A stretch of 25,055 nucleotides of DNA from JAJTHJ01 sp046316025 (GTDB lineage: Bacteria; Pseudomonadota; Gammaproteobacteria; Burkholderiales; Burkholderiaceae_F). Below, piece by piece: positions 8,041 through 14,081 of this stretch. The position numbers and the translations under genes are program-made. Position 1 is the stretch's first letter; the number at the start of each line of letters is the position of its first letter. The notes below the pieces were generated by a model. It did no database searches. It was not told the origin of the DNA and worked only from the letters and a program-made list of their open reading frames with translations. The stretch lies in assembly GCA_046316025.1 (NCBI GenBank), contig JBKCXU010000002.1, forward strand, positions 1-25,055, read 5' to 3'.

Positions 8041-8907
8041 CTACAGCAACCCGGCGCTGCGCGCGGCCGCTTCGATGCCCTTGTAGTTGTCGGGCGTGGT
8101 CGGGATGTAGCGGGTGGCGCGGTTAAGTTGCAGGATTTCCTTACCCTCGGGCGTCGCGGGGTCGATCGCCAGGATCGCTTTGGTCACGCGCTCGCGCTGC
8201 GCGGCCGGCATGTCGGCGTGCACCGACCAGTTGTAGTTGAAGTAGGTCGGCGTGGTGTAGAACACATCGACCTCCTTGGTGTCGACCCTGTTCTCGGCGA
8301 CGAACTTGCGCCACACGGTGATGTCGAGCGCGGCGGCATCGACCTTGCCGCTGACCACCGAGGCGATCGTCGCATCGTGCGCGCCGCTGTAGGCCACGCG
8401 GCGGAAGTCCTTCTCGGGGGTGATCCCCGCTTGCAGCAGGAAGCTTCGCGGCATCAGGTGGCCGGAGGTGCTGCTCTGCGAGCCGAAGCTCACCTGCTTG
8501 CCCTTGAGGTCGGCCAGCGTCTTGATGCCCGAATCCGTCTTGGCGATGAACACCGACTGGAACTTGGTGTCCTCTTCGCGCTGGGCGATCGGGATCACCT
8601 TGCCGCCGGAGCGCTGCGACGCCTGCACGTAAGTAAAGCCGCCGAACCAGACCAGATCGACCTTCTTGTTGACCAGCACCTCGACCGCCGCCGGGTAGTC
8701 GGACACCGGCGTGAACTCGACCTTGGTGCCCAGTTGCTTCTCCAGGTAGGCGACGATCGGGCCGAACTTGCGGATCTGCTCGGTGGCCGCCTCCTCGGGG
8801 ATGGTGGTCACACGGAACACCTGCTGCGCGTGCGATAAGCTGCCAAAGGCCAGCAGCGCGCAGGTGAGCAGGGCTTTGAGGGTGCGGGACGGGGACAGGT
8901 CGATCAT
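8041..8907 (-). CDS. phnD: PhnD-family ABC transporter periplasmic binding protein; resembles the 'putative selenate' branch
   Basis: The 288-residue protein has a Sec signal peptide (LKALLTCALLAFGSLSHAQQ, cleavage near residue 27). The mature part contains VTTIPEEAATEQIRKFGPIVAYLEKQLG, FTPVSDYPAAVEVLVNKKVDLVWFGGFTYVQA, FGSQSSTSGHLMPRSFLLQAGI and VAYSGAHDATIASVVSGKVDAAALD, all PhnD hallmarks (oxyanion site SSTSGH). From memory the wording 'IPEEAxTE...REEDTKF...YSGAHDA...PTTPDNYKGIEAAARSAGLL' is closest to proteins labelled putative selenate ABC transporter binding protein; that label is itself a prediction. The start at 8907 has GGAG 8 bases upstream. It is the first gene of the importer and is divergent from egtD (132 bp apart). 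Confidence 0.9.
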   Translation of the reverse strand: MIDLSPSRTLKALLTCALLAFGSLSHAQQVFRVTTIPEEAATEQIRKFGPIVAYLEKQLGTKVEFTPVSDYPAAVEVLVNKKVDLVWFGGFTYVQASQRSGGKVIPIAQREEDTKFQSVFIAKTDSGIKTLADLKGKQVSFGSQSSTSGHLMPRSFLLQAGITPEKDFRRVAYSGAHDATIASVVSGKVDAAALDITVWRKFVAENRVDTKEVDVFYTTPTYFNYNWSVHADMPAAQRERVTKAILAIDPATPEGKEILQLNRATRYIPTTPDNYKGIEAAARSAGLL

Positions 8908-9039
8908 CGTGGTTGCTCCGGAAGGTTGCGGGGGCGGGCGCGCCGGCGCAGGCTGCGTCCAGCGTGTCAGAAACTTGGTCGTCGTGCGACTGCTTACATT
9001 ACACGGGCGCACGGCCAGCCGCGCCCTGCGGATTTCACC

Positions 9040-9984
9040 GTGCCTGCTCCGCCGCTGATTCAGGTTCACCCCCTCGACCCCGCCGTCGCCCGCACCGAGT
9101 TGCTGCGCGGCCTGCGGGCGGCGCGCTGCGCCATTCCGCCCAAGTACTTCTACGACGCGCTCGGCGCGCGCTTGTTTGCGGCGATCACCGAGCTCGCGGA
9201 GTATTACCCGACCCGCACCGAGGCGGCCATCTTCACCGCGCAGGCGCCGGCGATTGCCGCGGCGCTGGGCAGCGCCGGCTGCACCTTGATCGACCTGGGC
9301 GCCGGCAATTGCGAGAAAGCCGCGCGCCTGTTTGCCGCGCTGCGGCCCGCGCAGTACGTGGCGCTCGACATCTCGGTCGATTATCTGGCGCAGTCGCTCG
9401 ACTGCCTGCAACGGCAGTACCCCGAGCTGCCGATGTTGGGCGTGGGCATCGACTTCACCCGCGCGCTCGACCTGCCGGCGCAGGTGCCGGCGGCGCGGCG
9501 GCTCTTTTTCTACCCCGGCTCGTCGATCGGCAACTTCGACCCCGACGCGGCCTGCGCCTTCCTCGCCGCGCTGCGCCGCGCCGGTGAGGCGCTGCTGATC
9601 GGGGTCGATCTGGTCAAGGACAGCGCGGTGCTCAACGCCGCCTACGACGACACGCTCGGTGTGACCGCCGCGTTCAACCTCAACGTGCTCAACCACGTCA
9701 ACGCGGTGGTCGGAGCCGACTTCGACGTGCGCGACTGGCGGCACGTGGCCTTCTACGACGCGTCGGCGCAGCGCATCGAGATGCACCTTGAAGCGCGCCG
9801 CGCGCTCACCGTGCGCCTGCCCGACGGCCCGCTCGCCTTTGCCGCCGGCAGCCGCATCCATACCGAGAACTCGTACAAGTACACCCCCGCGCAGTTTGCC
9901 GATCTGCTGGCGCGCGCCGGCTACACGGTCGCCGGCCGCTGGACCGACCCCGGCAGCGGCTTCGCCGTGTTCGCCGCGCGATGA
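9040..9984 (+). CDS. egtD: L-histidine N-alpha-methyltransferase EgtD
   Basis: EgtD trimethylates histidine with SAM to give hercynine, the precursor of ergothioneine and selenoneine. The product (314 residues if the GTG at 9040 is used) has PPKYFYDALGARLFAAITELAEYYPTRTE, the SAM-binding LIDLGAGNCEKAARLF, FFYPGSSIGNFDP with the conserved Asn, NVLNHVNAVVGADFD and the substrate-binding HTENSYKYT containing the conserved Glu and Ser. The start is uncertain: GTG 9040 gives the usual family length, while codons further upstream are Arg-rich and unlike the family. Its stop overlaps the next start as ATGA at 9981, so the two enzymes are translationally coupled. It is divergent from the PhnD-type importer. 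Confidence 0.93.
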   Translation: MPAPPLIQVHPLDPAVARTELLRGLRAARCAIPPKYFYDALGARLFAAITELAEYYPTRTEAAIFTAQAPAIAAALGSAGCTLIDLGAGNCEKAARLFAALRPAQYVALDISVDYLAQSLDCLQRQYPELPMLGVGIDFTRALDLPAQVPAARRLFFYPGSSIGNFDPDAACAFLAALRRAGEALLIGVDLVKDSAVLNAAYDDTLGVTAAFNLNVLNHVNAVVGADFDVRDWRHVAFYDASAQRIEMHLEARRALTVRLPDGPLAFAAGSRIHTENSYKYTPAQFADLLARAGYTVAGRWTDPGSGFAVFAAR

Positions 9985-11174
9985 CGGCCGATTGGGACGC
10001 GGCGCGCCAACTGGCCGGCGCCGAGCTGCGCGCTGCATTGCTGGCGACCCGCGCGCGGCTGCTGGCATGGATCGGCGATCTCACCGACGCGCAATGGCGG
10101 ATGCCGTATCAGGCCGGCGTCAATCCGGTGGCGTGGGAAGCGGCGCACGTCGCGTGGTTTGCCGAGTTCTGGATCCGCCGCGGCCCGCACGAGCGGCGCG
10201 CCGACGGGCTCGTCTACGCCGCGCAGCCGCCGCGCGCGGCCGGCCCCGATGCGCTGCTCGACTCCGCGCGGCTGGCGCACGCGCAGCGCTGGCAGGTGGC
10301 GCTGCCGTCGCGCCCGCAGGTGCTGGCGATGCTCGCCGCGCAAATGGACGGCACGCTCGAGGCGCTGCCCGACGGCGACGACGACGCGGCGCTGTACTTG
10401 AACCGCTTGTCGCTGATGCACGAGGCGATGCACTGCGAAGCCTTTGCCTGGACGCGCGCCGCGTTGGGCTACCCGGCGCCCGCGGGTGTCGTCCTCGGCG
10501 CAGTGCCTGCGCGTGCACCGCTGCGCTTCGACGTCGTGCGTGCGCGCATCGGGCGCGAGCGCGACGCGCGCGGCTTTTGGTTCGACAACGAGCAGCCGGG
10601 GGCGGAGGTCGATCTCGCGCCTTACGAGATCGACGGCGCCCCGCTCGCCGCCGGGCGTTATCTGGACTTCGTGCAAAGCGGCGGCTACGACCGTGCGGAG
10701 TTCTGGCCCGGTGCCGCCGGCCGCTGGCGCGCCGCTGCGGCGCAGGCGCACCCGCAGCGCTGGCGCTGCGTCGATGGCCAGTGGCAGCAGCGTGTCTTTG
10801 ACGATTGGCAACCGCTCGCCCTAGACGCACCGGTCGTGCACATCAACGCCTACGAGGCCGAGGCGTATTGCCGCTGGGCCGGCCGCCGCCTGCCCACCGC
10901 GGCCGAGTGGGAGCACGCCGCGCGCAGCGCCGGCGCCGACTTTGCCTGGGGCCACAGCGTGTGGGAATGGACGGACGACGACTTTCTGCCCTACGCCGGC
11001 TTCGCCCCCGGCCCGTATCACGACTATTCGGTGCCGTGGTTCGGCAGCCACCGCGAACTGCGCGGCGGCGCCTACGTGACGAGCGAGATCATCCACCACC
11101 CCGCCTACCGCAACTACTTCACGCCCGAGCGCGCCGATCTCTTTGCCGGGCTGCGCACGGCGCGGTCGCTGTGA
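9981..11174 (+). CDS. senA: EgtB-superfamily nonheme iron enzyme, SenA-like (selenoneine or ergothioneine synthase)
   Basis: The 397-residue protein has an N-terminal DinB-like domain with the iron triad H56 (VNPVAWEAAHVAWF) and H147/H151 (LMHEAMHCEAF), followed by a formylglycine-generating-enzyme-like domain ending VWEWTDDDFLPYAGF, WFGSHRELRGGAYVT and RNYFTPERADLFAGLRTA. EgtB joins a sulfur donor to hercynine; SenA uses a selenosugar. Several traits look more like SenA than classical EgtB: 'VNPxxWExxHxAWF' instead of 'SPAKWHLAHTTWFFE', a DSARLAHAQRW segment, FWFDNE, and PWFG...RNYFTPER in place of the EgtB 'YNGKFM' region. This comparison is from memory, so EgtB remains possible. It is coupled to egtD by a 4-bp overlap. 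No SenB or SenC is in the window. Confidence 0.8.
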   Translation: MTADWDAARQLAGAELRAALLATRARLLAWIGDLTDAQWRMPYQAGVNPVAWEAAHVAWFAEFWIRRGPHERRADGLVYAAQPPRAAGPDALLDSARLAHAQRWQVALPSRPQVLAMLAAQMDGTLEALPDGDDDAALYLNRLSLMHEAMHCEAFAWTRAALGYPAPAGVVLGAVPARAPLRFDVVRARIGRERDARGFWFDNEQPGAEVDLAPYEIDGAPLAAGRYLDFVQSGGYDRAEFWPGAAGRWRAAAAQAHPQRWRCVDGQWQQRVFDDWQPLALDAPVVHINAYEAEAYCRWAGRRLPTAAEWEHAARSAGADFAWGHSVWEWTDDDFLPYAGFAPGPYHDYSVPWFGSHRELRGGAYVTSEIIHHPAYRNYFTPERADLFAGLRTARSL

Positions 11175-11203
11175 CTGCACGTCCGGGTCGTAAAGTCGCA
11201 GCC

Positions 11204-11275
11204 GTCGTTCCCGCGAAAGCGGGAACCCAGCCGGTCTTGTTGCGAAGCTGGATTCCCGCTTGCGCGGGAATGACG
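11204..11275. repeat. REP/BIME-type inverted repeat (family B), 72-bp core
   Basis: The left hairpin is TTCCCGCGAAAGCGGGAA and the right hairpin is TTCCCGCTTGCGCGGGAA. The interior (CCGGTCTTGTTGCGAAGCTGG) is nearly the same as in the copy at 22895. The 18-base right flank ending in ...GATTGAAGTG matches that copy in length and sequence. It lies just after the SenA-like gene. Confidence 0.9.
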
Positions 11276-11339
11276 TGCCGCAGTTGGCCGATTGAAGTGC
11301 GGGAGGATCGAGCGGCAGACGCCGCCGAGAAGCCTGTCT

Positions 11340-11615
11340 ATGCTGAGTGAACGCTTAGGCAAGCGGCTGACCAAGGATCGCCCAATGACCTCGATCACGC
11401 TGCGCATCCCGGTGGACGTGGTCGAGTCGCTGAAGGAAATCGCCCCGCGCAAGGGCATGGCCTACCAGACCCTGCTCAAGGCCTATATCAGCGAGGGTCT
11501 GCGCGCCGACGAAACGCGCTATGCCGAGCCTGGCACCGAGCGCCTGCTGCGCGCGCTCAAGCGGCGCGGCGTCGATGCGCGGCTGCTGGCCGCGGCGGCG
11601 AAAGAGATTGCCTGA
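11340..11615 (+). CDS. Ribbon-helix-helix (CopG-like) DNA-binding protein, possible orphan antitoxin
   Basis: The 91-residue product begins MLSERLGKRLTKDRP and then MTSITLRIPVDVVESLKEIAPRKGMAYQTLLKAYISEGLR: a basic beta strand (SITLRIP) followed by two helices, the pattern of ribbon-helix-helix repressors found as CopG- or BrnA-type antitoxins. The C-terminus is charged and helical (ERLLRALKRRGVDARLLAAAAKEIA). The ATG at 11340 is preferred over the one at 11385 because the basic leader is usual in such proteins; ribosome site evidence is weak. No intact toxin gene is adjacent. Upstream, an open frame ending at 11350 overlaps this start and could be the tail of a lost partner. Confidence 0.7.
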   Translation: MLSERLGKRLTKDRPMTSITLRIPVDVVESLKEIAPRKGMAYQTLLKAYISEGLRADETRYAEPGTERLLRALKRRGVDARLLAAAAKEIA

Positions 11616-11650
11616 GCAATTCCCGCTGTAGCCGCCCGTCCGGTGCAACG

Positions 11651-12181
11651 ATGCCGTCGATTGAGGTGCACGCGCACACCGCACTGACGTCCGCTTTGCG
11701 TGAGCAGATTCTCGCGCTGTGCAATGACGCGTACGAACAAGACTTCACGGCGAACTTCGATTTGCTGGGCCAGGCGATCCACGTCGTGGCGTGCGAGGCG
11801 GGCCGCCTCGTGTCGCACGCGGCCTGGGTGGCACGCGAGGTGCGCGTCGGGGTGCAGCGGGTGCGCTTAGCCAGCGCCTACATCGAGGCGGTCGCCACAC
11901 CGACGAAGCTGCAACGGCAAGGCTATGGAACGTACGTACTGCGCGCCTTGCTGCCGCTGCTACGGGACTTCGACATCGCCGTGCTGTCCCCTTCGGAGCC
12001 TGAGTTTTACGCGCGGAGCGGATGGGAGCTGTGGCAAGGGCCACTTTCCTACATCGCGAACGGCCGGCGGATCGCCACGCCCGGCGAAGACGTGATGATC
12101 TATCGGTTGCCGCGAACGCCCTCCAGCCTCGATCCGCGCGAGCCGCTGGAGACCGACTGGCGGCCGGGCGAGGTCTGGTAG
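11651..12181 (+). CDS. GNAT acetyltransferase resembling aminoglycoside 2'-N-acetyltransferase AAC(2')
   Basis: The 176-residue protein has GNAT features: VHVVACEAGRLVSHAAWV-like strands, AYIEAVATPTKLQRQGYGTYVLRALL with the acetyl-CoA loop QRQGYG (88-93), and FDIAVLSPSEPEFYARSGWELWQGPLSYI. The order of C-terminal motifs (LSPSEPEFYARSGWELWQGP, then a PGEDVMIYRLP strand, and the closing DWRPGEVW) parallels AAC(2')-I enzymes, which end in DWR.GD.W. AAC(2') acetylates the 2'-amino group of some aminoglycosides. Chromosomal homologues often have another physiological role, so resistance is not implied. The ATG at 11651 lies 35 bp after the ribbon-helix-helix gene and lacks a clear ribosome site. 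Confidence 0.8.
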   Translation: MPSIEVHAHTALTSALREQILALCNDAYEQDFTANFDLLGQAIHVVACEAGRLVSHAAWVAREVRVGVQRVRLASAYIEAVATPTKLQRQGYGTYVLRALLPLLRDFDIAVLSPSEPEFYARSGWELWQGPLSYIANGRRIATPGEDVMIYRLPRTPSSLDPREPLETDWRPGEVW

Positions 12182-12217
12182 AGCGGTTCGACACGCAGCC
12201 GCGGACGTGTCGTGCGG

Positions 12218-13597
12218 CTAAGCCTGCGGCCGCACGCACGGCCAGCCGAAACGGGCGCAGATCTCCTCGTACGCGCGCTCCAGCTCCGGCGCGTCGGTGG
12301 TGGCCAGGTTGAGCACCGCGTAGCGGTGCGAACCCAGCCACTTGACCTCGCGCGCCAGGCTCGCGCCGCGCTTGAAGTACGTGGCTAGCCGCGCCTGCGG
12401 GAAGGTCCGCGCCAGCCACCCCAACGCCGCTGCCGGCGGCGCCGGCTGCGGCGCGCCGTCGAAGCGGCGGAACACGAAGCTCGCCGCCACGCCTGCGGTC
12501 GGCGTCAGCCGGGGCGCCGCGGCCGGGTCCTGCCCGCGGGCGAGCGCGGTCAGCATCCGGTAGATGTCGTGCCCGCTCACCGCCCGGTGCAGATCGACCA
12601 TCTGGCTCGCCAGCCGCGGGTTGATCTCGATGAAGCGCAGGCTGCCGTCGGCGCCGACGAAAAACTCGGCATTGAAGAACCCGTGGCGGAAACCGAGCGC
12701 GACCAGGATCTGCGCACAGGCGACTTCGATGCCGGCCATCGCCGGGGCCGGCACCGCGGCCGGCAGCGCAAAGCGCAGAAAGTGCCGGGCGCCGCCGTGG
12801 CGGCCCGGGTACATCCATTCGTCGACCACGCCGAGCAGCCGCATCCGGCCCTGGTACATGTAGCCGTCGACGTTGATCTGATGCGCATCGACCGGCGCTT
12901 CGAGCAGCATCCGCGTGGGCGGGCAGGGCAGCGCGACGCGCCCGCGCGCCACCTGCGCAAACGGTGCAACCAGGCGCTCGATCAGCAGCCGCTCGAAACG
13001 CCCGAAGTGCAGGTGCTGTGCCAGTTGCGCGGCGTCGTCCACGCGTCGGGCCAGCACCGAAAACGTCGCCTTCACCGGCTTGACGAAGAGCGGAAACGCC
13101 GCGCCCACCCGGGCCACCGCGGCCGCCACCGCGGCCGGGTCGCGCACGCGCCGATCGGCCAGATCGAGCGGCAAGGCCCAGGCCGGTACGCTCGCCGCCG
13201 GCAGCGCCGCGTGCTGCCGTTCACGCGCCAGCAGCTTGTGCTGCGCGCGGACGATGGCCGGCGGGTCGGTACCGGGCAGGCCGAGCCGCTCGGCCACCAG
13301 GGCGGCAAGCAGGCTGCCGAACTGCTCGTTGTTCGACACCACCGCATCGATCCGGCCGCGGTACTTCGCGCACAGGTTGTCGACGAAACGCTCCGCATCG
13401 AAGCGCAGCACCCTCGCGTTGGCGGGGAAGCGGAACAGATCGAAGCCCTCGGCGTGGATCTGCACTTCGCCGGTCGCGCGCTGGGCGGCAAAGCCGCCGC
13501 CGTCCCACTCCTTCTCGAATAGCAGCAGCAGCCGCACCGGCCGCGATGCCGGACGGGTCGGTGTCGTCCGCGTCGGTAAAGGTGCAAAGGGGAACAT
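12218..13597 (-). CDS. ATP-grasp domain protein of unknown function
   Basis: The 459-residue protein has the ATP-grasp layout. A Rossmann-like N-terminal part includes VRLLLLFEKEWDGGGFA and NNEQFGSLLAALVAERLGLPGTDPPAIVRAQHK (the GLPG..P..... K linker common to carbamoyl-phosphate and D-Ala ligase relatives). An ATP-binding strand PLFVKPVKATFSVLA and the metal-binding end FNAEFFVGADGSLRFIEINPRLASQMVDL follow. ATP-grasp enzymes join a carboxylate to an amine or thiol through an acyl phosphate. The substrate here is unknown. It is convergent with the AAC(2')-like gene, and its 5' side holds a LysE-exporter remnant. The start at 13597 (MFPFAPLPTR) is chosen as the first codon before the conserved core; a later start is possible. 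Confidence 0.75.
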   Translation of the reverse strand: MFPFAPLPTRTTPTRPASRPVRLLLLFEKEWDGGGFAAQRATGEVQIHAEGFDLFRFPANARVLRFDAERFVDNLCAKYRGRIDAVVSNNEQFGSLLAALVAERLGLPGTDPPAIVRAQHKLLARERQHAALPAASVPAWALPLDLADRRVRDPAAVAAAVARVGAAFPLFVKPVKATFSVLARRVDDAAQLAQHLHFGRFERLLIERLVAPFAQVARGRVALPCPPTRMLLEAPVDAHQINVDGYMYQGRMRLLGVVDEWMYPGRHGGARHFLRFALPAAVPAPAMAGIEVACAQILVALGFRHGFFNAEFFVGADGSLRFIEINPRLASQMVDLHRAVSGHDIYRMLTALARGQDPAAAPRLTPTAGVAASFVFRRFDGAPQPAPPAAALGWLARTFPQARLATYFKRGASLAREVKWLGSHRYAVLNLATTDAPELERAYEEICARFGWPCVRPQA

Positions 13598-13684
13598 CGG
13601 GCAGCGATCGGGGCCGGCCGTCTCGACAGTCGTCGCTGCACCCCTGCACATTACGGCGGCGCGGCGCGGTCCGCCCCGCCGCGG

Positions 13685-13858
13685 CGATCCGCCGATGCTC
13701 GCATCGAGGCAGGAGGCCATACCGTCGGCGCGCCCGCCCGCGAGGGTGCGCGCGGCGAGGTAAGCGATGCCGGGGCCGGACGCGACGGCAAGGACGGCGG
13801 CGGCGAACAGAAAGGCGAGATCGGACGTCGTGGTGTGCGCGGGCTGGGCTGCGTCCAT
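13685..13858 (-). pseudogene. N-terminal remnant of a LysE/RhtB-family exporter
   Basis: Reading on the reverse strand from the ATG at 13858, 58 residues include TSDLAFLFAAAVLAVASGPG, then IAYLAARTLAGGRADGMASC. This is the typical first membrane helix of LysE/RhtB amino-acid exporters (PGP.....R....GR..G..S..G). The similarity stops after about residue 57 (LDASIGGS), where the frame continues as Arg/Pro-rich sequence and runs on in frame into the ATP-grasp gene. The second to sixth membrane segments are missing, so this is a decayed or deleted gene. 'ASGPG' in place of the usual 'PGPG' fits decay. Confidence 0.6.
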
Positions 13859-14052
13859 CGCCGACGGCACCGACACCCGAGCGGCCGCCTGCTTTGCCGG
13901 TGTGGCGCCCGGTAGACCTCCCGACGCCCGCTGGCGCCGGTCCGGGGCGATGAACGCAGCGCGCGCCCGCTGCCAACCGACTCAAGACATCGGTGCGTGC
14001 CTGCCGGCGTTGGCCAACATGCCGTTGCGATACTGGCACGGCCCTTGCTGCA

Positions 14053-14076
14053 CACGAGCTTGTATACAAGTTCGTG
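14053..14076. promoter_or_regulatory. 24-bp near-perfect palindrome, likely GntR-type operator of the atzF operon
   Basis: The core CTTGTATACAAG (14059-14070) is a perfect 12-bp palindrome. Symmetry extends to 14053-14076 (CACGA on the left, TCGTG on the right) with a single mismatched pair (14058/14071). The TTGTATACAA form is typical of sites bound by FCD/FadR-type GntR regulators. Such a regulator is encoded at the end of the same cluster (24133-24864). The site ends 5 bases before the atzF ATG, where a bound repressor would block transcription or early elongation. I saw no second copy of the core in the window. Confidence 0.7.
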
Positions 14077-14081
14077 CGCCG

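Larger units (their letters stand above)
13598..14081. other. 484-bp divergent region between the ATP-grasp gene and atzF
   Basis: Apart from the exporter remnant at 13685-13858 and the palindromic operator at 14053-14076, I see no gene here. Open frames on both strands read through it but have Arg/Pro/Ala-rich filler composition. The region must hold promoters for both the reverse ATP-grasp gene and the forward atzF operon; no convincing -35/-10 pair was recognised. Confidence 0.5.

Noticed and set aside
8960..9010. Sigma70 promoter for egtD (TTGGTC with a TACATT-like -10)
   Set aside because: The spacer is about 14 bases for the best -10 match and the alternative hexamer is poor, so the call is not supported.
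8908..10068. In-frame upstream extension of the PhnD-type protein across the egtD promoter and egtD gene
   Set aside because: The extension has no similarity to anything, would bury the signal peptide inside the protein, and a good GGAG ribosome site supports the start at 8907.
13767..14081. N-terminal extension of AtzF from an ATG at 13767
   Set aside because: The extra 105 codons overlap the exporter remnant and the operator, have no amidase similarity, and the family N-terminus fits the ATG at 14082.
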